DNA of 64,000 bases from Balneola sp. (GCA_028284195.1 JANQSE010000009.1:22660-86659), one strand, 5' to 3'. Counted from the first letter of the stretch, positions 1-9,177 are shown. A program made the numbers and translations. The notes: generated by a model from the sequence alone, not told the origin.

Positions 1-40
1 TCGAAAACCTTGGCAAAAAACCTTCTTCAATCTTTAGATA

Positions 41-751
41 TTGGTATATTTGTTTCGTCAAAAAAATGACAACGAAAAACAAAAGCATCAAATTTTGAAA
101 GCCTGGAAATATATTGTAGCCGTTGGAATGACAATTGTAATAGCCAGCGGTTTTCTTATCTCGGTACCTGACATCCCAATTTTGGAACAAACTTCGCGAA
201 ATCTTTTTTTCCACGTTCCTATGTGGATGGCGATGTTTTCCATGTTTAGCATCAGTTTTTATTACAGTATCAGGTATTTGAACAATCCTGAAATACAGTT
301 CGATATTAAAGCAGAATCTGCGGCGAGTGTAGGAATTGTATTCGGTATTTGCGGACTAATGACCGGATCGCTTTGGGCACGGTTTACCTGGGGTACATGG
401 TGGACGTTTGCAGAGCCCAAAATGAACCTTGCCGCCTTAGCAGTTATGATCTACTACGCATATTTTGTATTGCGTTCTGCTTTTGATGATGGGGAAAAAA
501 GAGCAAAGCTGTCAGCGGTGTATAACATCTTTGCAGTTACCACGATCCCTTTTTTATTGTATGTAGTTCCCAGGCAGTTAGAAAGTTTACACCCCGGCGC
601 GGAAGGGAATCCGGCTTTTAGTGAAATTACAGCTCCTGAGTTGCGCTACATTTTATACCCGGCATTTATAGGGTTTATTGCATTAGCTTTTTGGATATAT
701 GATGTAGTTCATCGTCATAAAATGGTACAATATCATTCAGAAAATTCGTAG
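41..751 (+). CDS. ccmC: CcmC-type heme handling protein (cytochrome c maturation)
   Basis: Inner-membrane protein of System I cytochrome c maturation; it loads heme onto CcmE at the periplasmic face. The 236 residues hold about six hydrophobic segments. The tryptophan motif WGTWWTFAEPKMN lies at residues 117-129, and the two flanking histidines expected of the family are visible in FFHVP (H58) and ESLHPG (H184). The usual WWD acidic residue appears as Glu-Pro-Lys. The start is a TTG at 41, three bases after an in-frame TAG at 35-37; there is no clear ribosome site and the next in-frame ATG is at 128. Followed closely by the CcmD-like, ccmE and ccmF genes. Bases 1-40 may hold the end of a preceding gene (perhaps ccmB), but they are too short to assign. 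Confidence 0.85.
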   Translation: MVYLFRQKNDNEKQKHQILKAWKYIVAVGMTIVIASGFLISVPDIPILEQTSRNLFFHVPMWMAMFSMFSISFYYSIRYLNNPEIQFDIKAESAASVGIVFGICGLMTGSLWARFTWGTWWTFAEPKMNLAALAVMIYYAYFVLRSAFDDGEKRAKLSAVYNIFAVTTIPFLLYVVPRQLESLHPGAEGNPAFSEITAPELRYILYPAFIGFIALAFWIYDVVHRHKMVQYHSENS

Positions 752-761
752 TTTTTAACCA

Positions 762-1022
762 ATGAAATTTAGCACGCAAGATGCATCTCAGGCTGCTGTT
801 GATACACTCACATCCAACTATGCGGATAAGTGGGACGGAGCCGGACAAATCGATCAAACAAACGCATTTATTCAGTTTATGTATTCAAACGATCTAATTT
901 ATGTAGTGCTGGGAGTAACTCTCATCATTTGGTTTGTACTGCTGGTTTTTCTTTTCAGACTAGATAGAAAAGTCTCCACCCTGGAAAACAAAATTAACCC
1001 TTCAAAAAACCATGAAGCCTAA
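762..1022 (+). CDS. CcmD-like small membrane protein
   Basis: An 86-residue protein with one transmembrane helix (about residues 45-65) followed by a basic, cytoplasmic-looking tail. Size, topology and position between ccmC and ccmE fit the CcmD role of stabilising the CcmABC-heme-CcmE complex, although the sequence is too short and divergent to prove it. Its last 11 bases overlap the start of ccmE, which suggests translational coupling. The extra 40-residue N-terminal segment is longer than in classical CcmD. Confidence 0.7.
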   Translation: MKFSTQDASQAAVDTLTSNYADKWDGAGQIDQTNAFIQFMYSNDLIYVVLGVTLIIWFVLLVFLFRLDRKVSTLENKINPSKNHEA

Positions 1023-1407
1023 ACTTATCATCGGAATTTTCGCCATTATCGGCTTTACTTCATTATTGATGTACAATCTTGGAGAAAGTATTAGTACCTA
1101 CACTACATTTGACAAAGCCCCGGACATGAAAGTGGCTCATGTTGCCGGAGTTTGGGATCAATCAAAAGAGCATGGCTTTTCTATGGAAACCAAGATTTTT
1201 TCGTTTTACATGAAAGACGAAAGTGGAAACAGCCGAAGGGTAGTTTATTCAAAACCAAAGCCAAATAATTTTGAACAGGCAGACCGGTTGGTTGTTATTG
1301 GAGAGATGAGGGGAGATACATTTTATGCCAACGACATGTTAATGAAATGCCCATCTAAATATAATGATGGGGATCCGGCTCAGTTTATAAATGCTTCTGA
1401 AGGCTAA
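1012..1407 (+). CDS. ccmE: CcmE heme chaperone, CXXXY variant
   Basis: Periplasmic heme chaperone that accepts heme from CcmC and passes it to CcmF. The protein has an N-terminal signal anchor (residues 3-21) and then a short OB-fold-like domain. Classical CcmE binds heme through the His of an HXXXY motif. Here the equivalent site reads CPSKY, with Cys113 and Tyr117, which places the protein in the CXXXY group known from archaea and some bacteria such as Desulfovibrio (variant System I). The 131-residue length is normal. The start overlaps the preceding gene by 11 bases and ccmF follows three bases after the stop. Confidence 0.88.
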   Translation: MKPKLIIGIFAIIGFTSLLMYNLGESISTYTTFDKAPDMKVAHVAGVWDQSKEHGFSMETKIFSFYMKDESGNSRRVVYSKPKPNNFEQADRLVVIGEMRGDTFYANDMLMKCPSKYNDGDPAQFINASEG

Positions 1408-1410
1408 CAC

Positions 1411-3888
1411 ATGATTGGTCTTATCGGCAAGATTCTACTTACGCTTTCTTTTCTTTCCGGGGTAGTGTCTATGTGCCTTTATTTCCAGGGGGCAAAGAAT
1501 GATGATACTGCAAAACTGAAAATTGGTAACTGGTTGTTTGGTGCTAAAGGAGCTTTCCTGGTGGCAGCTTCGGGTTTGCTGGTGTATCTGCTGTTTACCC
1601 ATCAGTTTCAATATTATTATGTATTCAATTATACCAGTTTAGATCTGCATCCAAAGTACTTGTGGTCGGCATTTTATGGTGGGCAGGAAGGCAGCTTTAT
1701 GATATGGATATTCTTTTCGTGGTTAATCGGTTTCGGATTAATGAAGTGGACAAGAGAGCCATACAAAGCACCGGTATTATTTTTCTTAACCCTCACACAG
1801 GTTTTTCTGCTTTCAATGGTATTGGGATGGGATATCGGAAATATCAAAATCGGTTCATCTCCATTCAGAACGTTAGTAGAGGAAATGCCAGATGCACCAT
1901 TTATTCAGGCAAATCCGGATTTTGTTCCCCAGGATGGCTCCGGGCTTAACGACCTGTTGAAAAGCCCCTGGATGATGATCCATCCCCCAATTGTATTTGT
2001 GGGTTTTGCATTAATGACCGTTCCATATTGTTTTGCAATGGCAGCACTATGGAAACAAAAATATAATGAGTGGATTGGCCCCGCTTTACCGTGGACACTT
2101 ACCGGAAATGTAATTTTGCTAACGGCTATTTTTTTAGGCGGCTATTGGGCATATGTAACACTTTCTTTTGGCGGGTACTGGGCGTGGGATCCGGTTGAAA
2201 ATGCTTCTCTGGTTCCTTGGCTTATAGGTACAGCCGGAATTCATACAATGATTATACAGCGAAAAAGCTCGGTAGCACAAAAATCATCCATTTTTTTTGC
2301 GATTCTGGCATATGTAGTGGTGATCTATGAAACCTTTCTCACCAAATCGGGAATTCTGGCAGATTCTTCGGTGCATAGCTTTACCGATCTTGGTTTATAT
2401 AACCAGTTGCTCCTGTTTGTGATCGTAACTACAGGGATTGGAGCTGCTTTGTTTTTATGGAGGTACAAAGAACTTCCCACGCAGGAAAAGGAGTCCCAAA
2501 TTCTTACCAGAGAATTCATGACATTTACGGGAGCAATGCTCCTGTTCATATTGGGGTTGGTGATTATTTTGGGAACAAGTTCGCCAATTATAGGATTGCT
2601 TTTCAATGACAATCCCACGCCGCCGGAAACCAGTTTTTATAACCAATGGAGCATGCCTATTGCCATGCTAATGGCGGTATTTACTGTACTGGGACAATAC
2701 TTATTTTGGAAGAAATATAATTGGGAAACACTATCTTCGGCGTTGATAAATCCGCTTTTGGTTACTTCGGTTTTTACGCTGGCATCTGCAATATTTGGAC
2801 AGGTCAGAGAGCCATATTATATCCTGTATATGTTTACAGCGTACTTTGCCGTAGTTGGGAACGGGTGGGTGATTGCTCAGTTATGCATCAAAAAACCTAA
2901 GCTAATTGGTGGTTCGGTAACGCATGTTGGCTTTGGTATTTTATTGATAGGGATACTTGCTTCATCGGTATATAATGAACCTATGCTGGATGGACGTATT
3001 GCTCAATACAACGAGAATGTGAAGCAAGGTAATGTAAAAGATGAAATGGGTTTTACCGTTACTGAGCCGGTTTTATTTTTAGAGCTTAAGCTAAAGGAAC
3101 CCAAGATTGTCAACGACAAATACATTGTTACTTATGTTGGATTTGATATTGAAGATCAAAACCGGCCGGGTCAGCAAACCTATAAGTTGTTATTTGAACC
3201 ACTTGACGGAGGCGATCCTTTCTACATGTACCCTGAAGTGTATCCAATGCTGGCTACATCCACACAAGAGAATGTGCAATGGTCGGTAGATCCGGATGTT
3301 CGCTCGGGTTTATTGAGTGATATCTATCTGTATGTGGCGGGAAGTTCATATATCAAACAACGAAATGATATGATTGCCCGGCGCGCAAATGTGAACCCGG
3401 TTGGTGTTCAGGATGAAGTACCTGAAATACAAACTATTCAGTTCGAAAAAGGGGAAACGATTACTGTTGGCGGTTTCGAAATGAATTTTATCGACTACGC
3501 AATGGAAGACACTGCGGCATTACCGCCAAGCACTACCATTGGTGTACGGGCTCAGGTTCAGGTTCATCATATAGCCAGCGGCCAACGCTTTTTACTGGAA
3601 CCATTGTTTGCTTTATATAATGATGAAGAAGGGAAAACCTTTGTGTTTTCACCACCAGTTGATCTACCGGGCTTCGATATTTCATTCAGTTTTTCCAAAG
3701 TACGCCCTGAGACAGGAGAGATCGATCTGAGCATAACCGGATTAGACGAAGAATATAAAAGCGAATGGATTTTAGTTGTTGCAGAACAAAAGCCGTTTAT
3801 CTCTGTTGTATGGCTGGGTACTTTTCTTCTCATGATTGGATTTACAGTTTCCATTTTCCGACATTGGGGAAGAGAACGGAAGAAATAA
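1411..3888 (+). CDS. ccmF: CcmF cytochrome c heme lyase subunit
   Basis: Large polytopic membrane protein (825 residues) that attaches heme to apocytochrome c. Family hallmarks are present: WSAFYGGQEGS (residues 85-95), the histidine of MMIHPP (H191), and the WWD-type motif GGYWAWDPVENAS (254-266). A long periplasmic domain (about 520-790) lies before a final transmembrane helix. Longer than classical CcmF (about 650 residues) because of this C-terminal domain, which is usual in this phylum. No ccmG or ccmH follows; the next gene is an unrelated DUF5683-like protein. Confidence 0.93.
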   Translation: MIGLIGKILLTLSFLSGVVSMCLYFQGAKNDDTAKLKIGNWLFGAKGAFLVAASGLLVYLLFTHQFQYYYVFNYTSLDLHPKYLWSAFYGGQEGSFMIWIFFSWLIGFGLMKWTREPYKAPVLFFLTLTQVFLLSMVLGWDIGNIKIGSSPFRTLVEEMPDAPFIQANPDFVPQDGSGLNDLLKSPWMMIHPPIVFVGFALMTVPYCFAMAALWKQKYNEWIGPALPWTLTGNVILLTAIFLGGYWAYVTLSFGGYWAWDPVENASLVPWLIGTAGIHTMIIQRKSSVAQKSSIFFAILAYVVVIYETFLTKSGILADSSVHSFTDLGLYNQLLLFVIVTTGIGAALFLWRYKELPTQEKESQILTREFMTFTGAMLLFILGLVIILGTSSPIIGLLFNDNPTPPETSFYNQWSMPIAMLMAVFTVLGQYLFWKKYNWETLSSALINPLLVTSVFTLASAIFGQVREPYYILYMFTAYFAVVGNGWVIAQLCIKKPKLIGGSVTHVGFGILLIGILASSVYNEPMLDGRIAQYNENVKQGNVKDEMGFTVTEPVLFLELKLKEPKIVNDKYIVTYVGFDIEDQNRPGQQTYKLLFEPLDGGDPFYMYPEVYPMLATSTQENVQWSVDPDVRSGLLSDIYLYVAGSSYIKQRNDMIARRANVNPVGVQDEVPEIQTIQFEKGETITVGGFEMNFIDYAMEDTAALPPSTTIGVRAQVQVHHIASGQRFLLEPLFALYNDEEGKTFVFSPPVDLPGFDISFSFSKVRPETGEIDLSITGLDEEYKSEWILVVAEQKPFISVVWLGTFLLMIGFTVSIFRHWGRERKK

Positions 3889-3910
3889 CCAACATTCAAT
3901 TTTTCAAACT

Positions 3911-4615
3911 ATGAATTCGGCTTTAGGGCATTTATTTCACAAATATAGATGGTTGTTGCTTGTTCCCTGTTGGTTATTGGTGATTGAAGTTAGTAACGCG
4001 CAGAATGTTTTATTTGAGGGATCAGAAACTGTTTCCCAAAACCTTCCATCTCCCCGCGGAGCGTTGCTCCGTTCTTTTGTAGTTCCGGGCTGGGGGCATA
4101 ATTATGTTAACAGCGATAACTGGACGAGAGGAAAAATTCATCTGGCAGCCGATGTAGTTATGATTGTAAGCTATTTTGGGCTTAATGTCAGAGCAAACCG
4201 GCTTGAAAATTCATTACAAACATTGGCAAGATCTAAAGCAGGAGTAAGCTTATCGGGTCGTAACAGGGATTTTGAGCTGGCTATTGCAAATTTTAATAGC
4301 CTGGCCGAGTATAACGACTTCCAACTTCGTTCGAGAAGATGGAACGAGATTTTACCTGATACCCCTGAAAATCGGTGGCAGTGGCAAGGCACTAGTGATC
4401 GCCAGGAATTTCAGGATACCAGGGATCGAATTGCCAATTCAAAAAACCAATTACCAACGCTGCTTACCCTTATGGTTGCCAACCGGCTGCTAAGTGGAAT
4501 TAATGCATTTACCAGAGCACGCAATATGATACAGAATCCCCCGGAAGCCTCAGTCAGCTATCTGAATGAGTTTGGGCAGCCGGGTATTACAGCAAAGGTA
4601 AAGTTTAGTTTCTAA
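3911..4615 (+). CDS. DUF5683-like exported protein
   Basis: 234 residues starting at the ATG at 3911; the open frame extends back to 3836 inside ccmF, but this start leaves a clean signal peptide (hydrophobic residues 12-27, ending SNAQ). The segment LRSFVVPGWGHNY near residue 55 is the hallmark of the DUF5683 family of Bacteroidota envelope proteins, which begin with Arg-Ser/Leu-PGWGQ-type motifs. A second hydrophobic stretch follows (about 80-98). The function is unknown. Co-directional with ccmF 22 bases upstream, so it may share that transcript. Confidence 0.75.
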   Translation: MNSALGHLFHKYRWLLLVPCWLLVIEVSNAQNVLFEGSETVSQNLPSPRGALLRSFVVPGWGHNYVNSDNWTRGKIHLAADVVMIVSYFGLNVRANRLENSLQTLARSKAGVSLSGRNRDFELAIANFNSLAEYNDFQLRSRRWNEILPDTPENRWQWQGTSDRQEFQDTRDRIANSKNQLPTLLTLMVANRLLSGINAFTRARNMIQNPPEASVSYLNEFGQPGITAKVKFSF

Positions 4616-4688
4616 TTTTTTGATAGTGCTGATGGGGTTACACCAAAGCTGCCGGCGCGTTAAAAAAGAAATCTATATAAACAAGATT

Positions 4689-5222
4689 ATGAAAAAAACT
4701 CTGCTATTTATTTTATTTGCCGGTTATTCGGCAGCAATCTATGCCCAAAAAGGAGCAAATCCAATTATCAAAAATTTTGGAACGATTTATGAAATAAAAG
4801 ATGCTGTTAATCCGGATCCAAGTATTATCTACAAGATCGTTGTGGATTTAAAAACGACTCAGAGAGACAAAGAAAGTATAAACCCCGGGTTGAATAATGT
4901 GGCCAGAATGTTGAACCTGCATGGATTAGGAGGAGTAAAAGCCGAAAACCTTAAAATAGCAGTTGCTATTCATGGTGGGGCAACCGATGTAATTCTTACA
5001 AACGAAGCTTACCGGAGCCGGTACGAATTAGACAATCCAAATCTTAAGCTTATCAGCGAATTGAAAGAAGCAGGTGTAGATTTATATGTTTGCGGACAAT
5101 CTTTATTGGGTAGGAAGTATGAGCATGGAGAAGTGAACAAAGAGATAAAAATTGGGCTTTCTATGCTTACTGTAGTTACAACCCATCTACATAAAGGATA
5201 CCATCAAATGGTGTTTAATTAG
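4689..5222 (+). CDS. DsrE-family-like exported protein
   Basis: 177 residues. The ATG at 4689 is chosen because it opens a typical signal peptide (MKKTLLFILFAGY, ending IYAQ); the frame also contains a TTG at 4620. The mature part has the DsrE/YchN-like alternating alpha/beta pattern, with the conserved VAIHGGATDVILT strand-turn and a Cys in DLYVCGQS, near the position where DsrE-fold proteins carry a thiol. The family is linked to sulfur relay and thiol chemistry; a periplasmic version beside cytochrome c maturation genes is suggestive, but the substrate is unknown. Confidence 0.75.
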   Translation: MKKTLLFILFAGYSAAIYAQKGANPIIKNFGTIYEIKDAVNPDPSIIYKIVVDLKTTQRDKESINPGLNNVARMLNLHGLGGVKAENLKIAVAIHGGATDVILTNEAYRSRYELDNPNLKLISELKEAGVDLYVCGQSLLGRKYEHGEVNKEIKIGLSMLTVVTTHLHKGYHQMVFN

Positions 5223-5229
5223 TTTTTAA

Positions 5230-5257
5230 AGCTGAGTAAATCTGGCAGCTCTTTTTT
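5230..5257 (+). terminator. Weak rho-independent terminator after DsrE-like gene
   Basis: A five-base stem AGCTG/CAGCT (5230-5234 and 5246-5250) is followed by CTTTTTT. It sits just after the stop of the DsrE-like gene and fits a short intrinsic terminator, but the stem is weak. Confidence 0.4.
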
Positions 5258-5339
5258 AACCTTCACTTCTCTATTTCTTAAAGTAGTAGAAACTCACCTA
5301 CAGAAAGAACCCTGTTCAATAATAGTGAAGCCAAATTCA

Positions 5340-5432
5340 ATTAAAGAGTTTTCCTCTATGGGAGGAGGGGAGTTGAGTTCGATTGCCAAATTCCCTGCCC
5401 GCAAGCAAACCTACAGGCAGGTGGGTTGGTTA
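5340..5432. repeat. G-run-rich REP-like remnant between convergent genes
   Basis: This stretch contains GGGAGGAGGGGAG and then an inverted pair CCTGCC (5394-5399) and GGCAGG (5416-5421) followed by GTGGGTTGG. The composition and the GGGTTGG ending resemble the palindromic G-run sequences flanking the DUF559 gene at 34516-35227. It may be a decayed copy of the same intergenic element family. It does not encode a plausible protein. Confidence 0.35.
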
Positions 5433-5456
5433 AGGTTGACAATTCTTAAGAAACTC

Positions 5457-7007
5457 TCAATTGCCGCCGTTACGGTTCGCTTTTCTTGGAGTTGGCCAAG
5501 TCATTCTTTCGCCGGTTCTGCGTGAAATTGGCAGAATTGCCCGGTCACGTGGGAATTTCTCAGGATCTTCGCTGGCCATATAAGTGAGAATTGCAGTTAA
5601 AATTGCATTATTTCTTACATCATCGAATACAATTTTATCATAAGTGTCGCGATTGGTATGCCATGTATAATTCCAATAGCCCCAACTTAACGAGCTAAGA
5701 GAAAACCCAGGTGCTCCGGCTGCTACAAACGATGCATAATCAGATCCGCCGCCACCCGGTGTTCCTGGAAATGTTGTTTCAATGTGACGCTTAATATCAT
5801 TTGGTACCGGTTCAAGCCAGCGTCCCATAAATTCGTAGGCATGTAAAAATCCTTGCCCTGAAATACGTACTACCCGTCCGGTTCCATTGTCCTGATTGAA
5901 CAGTGCCTGAAGCCCCTCAACAACTTCAGGGTTGTCTTCAACAAATGCACGCGATCCATTTAACCCTTGCTCCTCGCTTCCCCAAAGGCCTACAATTATA
6001 GTTCTTTTTGGGTTTGGATATACGGTTTTAAGAATACGCGCTGCTTCCATCATAGTAATAGAACCGGTACCGTTATCAGTAGCACCTGTGCCTCCATCCC
6101 ATGAATCGTAGTGAGCGGAAAGAATGATGTATTCATCTGGTTTTTCTGATCCGGGAATGGTTGCAATGGTATTAAAAGTCTCAACTCTGCCTAAATCCTT
6201 AGATGTTGCGTTGACTTTGATTTTAGGCTTGCTTCCATGTTTGGTTAAACGGTATAGCAATCCATAATCTTCTAAAGAAACATCAACGGTCGGGATTTTC
6301 TTGGTTCTGGAACTAAAAATCTTATTCACTCCAAATCCGGAAGACCAACGCGATTGAATGATACCAACTGCTCCTGCATCTTCTAATGCAGCTATGATGG
6401 TTCTTGAGTTATATCCGGTGTTGTTTATGTTTTCTCTCCAAGCCCGCGTTTGTGCCTGGCGGCTGTCTTTCATTTTCTGGAACGATTCTTCTGTTGCAAA
6501 TTCTTCCCAGTTATAATCGGGCCTGCCGGTTGGCTGCGGCATAGATACCAATACATACTTGCCCTTCACATTCTTCAGCCATGCCTCAAATTCTTCTTTG
6601 TCTGCTATTTCAGGAATAATTGCTGTTTCGGCTTCAACGCCGCCTTTTTTTGTTCCGGGGCTCCAGGCAAGTATCATTCCTTCCATACTTACTGTTCGGG
6701 GATGGGTAAGATCCACATGAGTAGTACCGCGTTCCCAACCTTTCCACTCCCCAAATTGTTGATTTTTGGCATCAATACCCCATTCTTTAAAAGTATCTAC
6801 TGCCCAATTATGAGCTTTTAGTTGTTGTGGAGTTCCCACAAGGCGAGGGCCTATTACATCAAGAAGCTCATGCGCTAATTTTTCGAGGTGGGAGTTTTCT
6901 GTAGCTTCCTTCACAATTTTTTCCACCATTTGATCGGTAGTTTGCGCAAAAACCCTAGTAGTTGTTAGCACGAGTAATGCTACGATCAGTTGCAACGTTC
7001 TTTTCAC
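5457..7007 (-). CDS. Secreted M28-family zinc aminopeptidase
   Basis: 516 residues with a signal peptide ending VFAQ. The N-terminal half includes a PA-like insert (about 120-250). The M28 catalytic core follows, and all expected zinc ligands and the general base are visible: His299 and Asp311 (AHYDSWDG and TDNGTG), Glu345/346 (GSEEQG), Asp373 (NQDNGTG) and His450 (TWHTNRDT). Acts on peptides in the periplasm or outside the cell. It converges on the DsrE-like gene; the downstream intergenic stretch carries REP-like sequence. Confidence 0.92.
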   Translation of the reverse strand: MKRTLQLIVALLVLTTTRVFAQTTDQMVEKIVKEATENSHLEKLAHELLDVIGPRLVGTPQQLKAHNWAVDTFKEWGIDAKNQQFGEWKGWERGTTHVDLTHPRTVSMEGMILAWSPGTKKGGVEAETAIIPEIADKEEFEAWLKNVKGKYVLVSMPQPTGRPDYNWEEFATEESFQKMKDSRQAQTRAWRENINNTGYNSRTIIAALEDAGAVGIIQSRWSSGFGVNKIFSSRTKKIPTVDVSLEDYGLLYRLTKHGSKPKIKVNATSKDLGRVETFNTIATIPGSEKPDEYIILSAHYDSWDGGTGATDNGTGSITMMEAARILKTVYPNPKRTIIVGLWGSEEQGLNGSRAFVEDNPEVVEGLQALFNQDNGTGRVVRISGQGFLHAYEFMGRWLEPVPNDIKRHIETTFPGTPGGGGSDYASFVAAGAPGFSLSSLSWGYWNYTWHTNRDTYDKIVFDDVRNNAILTAILTYMASEDPEKFPRDRAILPISRRTGERMTWPTPRKANRNGGN

Positions 7008-7208
7008 AATTTAATCCGGTTAGTTAATATTTTGCGGCTGTGAATATATCTAAGAATCGGTTAAAAGGATGAGTAGGAAAACGTTTTTTAACGTTTGGAT
7101 ATATGAACTGATTTGGTGATTCAGCTTTAAATCAGGAGTTGTATGCACATTTTGGTATTACAAACTGATGCAGTGATAGATGTGGTTATAAAGAACAATT
7201 AAGACGCC

Positions 7209-8309
7209 CTATCTGGATCTGGTCTTCAAAAAAGGGATAATCTGTTCTTTCAATAAAGGAAAGATCGCTTCTTTATAACGTCTTCTTGGTGTTGTATTAA
7301 GTGTGGTAGACGTTATTATTATCACGGAATCGAGTTCGGGGATCATAAATATATATTGACCGCCATTGCCCCAGGCAAAAAAGACGCTATATCCTCCAAT
7401 TTTTTGGTTCCACCACTGGTAGCCGTACCCGTATGGATTGTACCTGCTGTTGGTATATGTTTTAAACGAATCGAAAATCCATGCTTTAGATATGAGCTGT
7501 CGGTTATTATAAACTCCTTCATCAAGCAGCATTCTGCCAATCTTTAGCATATAATCAGGTTTAAGGGCCATGTTATTTCCACCCATGTAATTTCCCTGCG
7601 GATCTTTATCCCAGCCGCCAACGGTTATACCTAACGGGTCAAAGAGATATTTTTCTGCGAAGGTTTTGGTATTCATTCCAGAAGCTTTAGAAATAATAAC
7701 AGAAAGCAGGTGAGAGGTGCCTGTGCTATATACCATTTGTCCTCCAGTTTCGGTAACAAAATCTTGGTTGAGAGCATATTCAACCCAATTGTCACTAATC
7801 ACCCAGGCTCCGTAATTTTCTGAACTCGTAGATCGCAATCCTGCCTGCATTGTCAACAAATGTTTAACGGTAATGCTTTCTTTTAATGAATCGGGGTTCC
7901 GGTGAAAGTAATCTGGGAAATAAGTTTTAATTGGCTCATTAATGGAAGGAACAAAACCCTCTTCGATTGCAATACCCATAAGTAAGCCAATAATACTTTT
8001 AGAAGCGGATTTAATGTTAAAAGCCTGATTGATATTTCTGCCTTTATAGGGTTTCCGGATCAGCACTTTACTATTTTGAGAAACAATGAGTGTTCTTAAG
8101 GTGGTGATATTCCCCGCCTGTTTTATAATGTTTGAAATAAGAACAGAGTCAGGTTGTTGAGCTCGTAATAATCCGGATGAAAGACAGAACAAAAGGAGAA
8201 AAATGAACCTTAGAATAGTTTTAGCTCGTCGAACTCTTGAATTTAAAAGTAACCGGTATTTGATTTTTCTGCGGAGTTCCAATATGATAGAGTTCCCATT
8301 CTGAATCAT
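7209..8309 (-). CDS. Secreted serine hydrolase, beta-lactamase (class C-like) fold
   Basis: The SxxK nucleophile motif is SASK (residues 101-104 from the ATG at 8309), and a Tyr-Ser-Thr triad segment (YSTGTS) near residue 190 replaces the usual YxN. The family covers esterases, D-amino peptidases and penicillin-binding-like proteins, so the substrate cannot be assigned. A signal-like hydrophobic run (about 31-50, ending LLRAQ) lies unusually deep. Starting at 8309 would overlap the upstream small gene by 89 bases, so the real start may be a TTG at 8282 or a rare codon just after 8221. Confidence 0.8.
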   Translation of the reverse strand: MIQNGNSIILELRRKIKYRLLLNSRVRRAKTILRFIFLLLFCLSSGLLRAQQPDSVLISNIIKQAGNITTLRTLIVSQNSKVLIRKPYKGRNINQAFNIKSASKSIIGLLMGIAIEEGFVPSINEPIKTYFPDYFHRNPDSLKESITVKHLLTMQAGLRSTSSENYGAWVISDNWVEYALNQDFVTETGGQMVYSTGTSHLLSVIISKASGMNTKTFAEKYLFDPLGITVGGWDKDPQGNYMGGNNMALKPDYMLKIGRMLLDEGVYNNRQLISKAWIFDSFKTYTNSRYNPYGYGYQWWNQKIGGYSVFFAWGNGGQYIFMIPELDSVIIITSTTLNTTPRRRYKEAIFPLLKEQIIPFLKTRSR

Positions 8310-8487
8310 AATTAAGGATACGGTCTCTCAAAATATTTACCAAGTCTTCTGAGCTCCCGTTTTCAGAATGCCAGTCAAAGGTTTCCACTCTGAATTTGAG
8401 GTTTCTTTTTTCGCCATTAACCCGGATATCCAGATTAGCGACTTTTTTTACATTAGGGATGGTGAATTGGACGCGTACATTTTGCAT
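8221..8487 (-). CDS. Small protein of unknown function downstream of ABC ATPase
   Basis: About 88 residues from the ATG at 8487, which has GAGAAA five bases upstream; an ATG at 8502 would overlap the ATPase gene. The product is soluble, with no signal or membrane segment, and looks like a small alpha/beta protein. I recognise no family. It begins two bases after the ATPase stop codon and is likely the last gene of the export operon. The following serine hydrolase frame overlaps its 3' end. Confidence 0.55.
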   Translation of the reverse strand: MQNVRVQFTIPNVKKVANLDIRVNGEKRNLKFRVETFDWHSENGSSEDLVNILRDRILNYDSEWELYHIGTPQKNQIPVTFKFKSSTS

Positions 8488-8489
8488 GA

Positions 8490-9173
8490 TTATTTCTCGC
8501 ATGGGTTATTTTTGGTAATGGCTCCATCCTGAAGATTGATAATCCGTTTTCCGTATGATGCCATTTCATCAGAATGGGTTACCTGAATGATGGTAACTCC
8601 ATCTTCTTCATTCAGTCTTTGAAATATCTCCATGATCTCCCTGCTTTGATCGGAATGTAGATTTCCGGTCGGTTCATCTGCCAGGATAAGTTTGGGGCTG
8701 CCAATTAAAGCGCGGGCTACACCCACAAGCTGTTGCTGGCCGCCGGATAGTTGGTTTGGAAACAGATCTTTTTTTGCCACCATGCTAAATCTATCCAGGA
8801 TATCTGCCACCATGCTTTTTCTTTGTGCACCTTTAACTTTTCGGTAAAGGAGAGGCATTTCGATGTTCTCGTAAACCGTAAGCTCATCAATCAAATGATA
8901 TGCCTGGAACACAAATCCAATATATGATTTATGATACTCTGATTTTTGCTTTTCGCTGAGATTATGAACCGGTTCATCAAAGAAATAGTATTCTCCTTCA
9001 TCTGCATCATCAAGGAAACCTATAATGTTTAGCAGGGTGGATTTTCCTGCTCCACTCGGCCCCATAATACTTGCAAAATCTCCTTCCTCAATATCCAGGT
9101 CGATTCCTTTTAGTATAAAGTTTCTTTGTAGTTTTTTGTCGATATAACGATCTATGTCTCTTAGTTTTATCAT
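8490..9173 (-). CDS. ABC transporter ATPase, MacB/LolD type
   Basis: 227 residues. The Walker A motif GPSGAGKS lies at 38-45, the signature LSGGQQQ near 142 and Walker [12 protein letters not shown] after it. This is the ATPase of the MacB/LolD/FtsE class that powers FtsX-fold permeases without moving substrate through the membrane. The residue after LSGGQQQ is Leu rather than the usual Arg ([11 protein letters not shown]), a departure not seen in the second ATPase at 18872. It starts four bases after the permease at 9178, so it is the last member of the four-permease run. Confidence 0.92.
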   Translation of the reverse strand: MIKLRDIDRYIDKKLQRNFILKGIDLDIEEGDFASIMGPSGAGKSTLLNIIGFLDDADEGEYYFFDEPVHNLSEKQKSEYHKSYIGFVFQAYHLIDELTVYENIEMPLLYRKVKGAQRKSMVADILDRFSMVAKKDLFPNQLSGGQQQLVGVARALIGSPKLILADEPTGNLHSDQSREIMEIFQRLNEEDGVTIIQVTHSDEMASYGKRIINLQDGAITKNNPCEK

Positions 9174-9177
9174 ATGT

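Noticed and set aside
1..68. End of an upstream gene, for example ccmB
   Set aside because: Two frames end here (TAG at 35-37 and TGA at 66-68) and both are too short to identify.
3836..3910. 25-codon N-terminal extension of the DUF5683-like protein
   Set aside because: It lies mostly inside ccmF and would place the signal peptide too deep; the ATG at 3911 fits.
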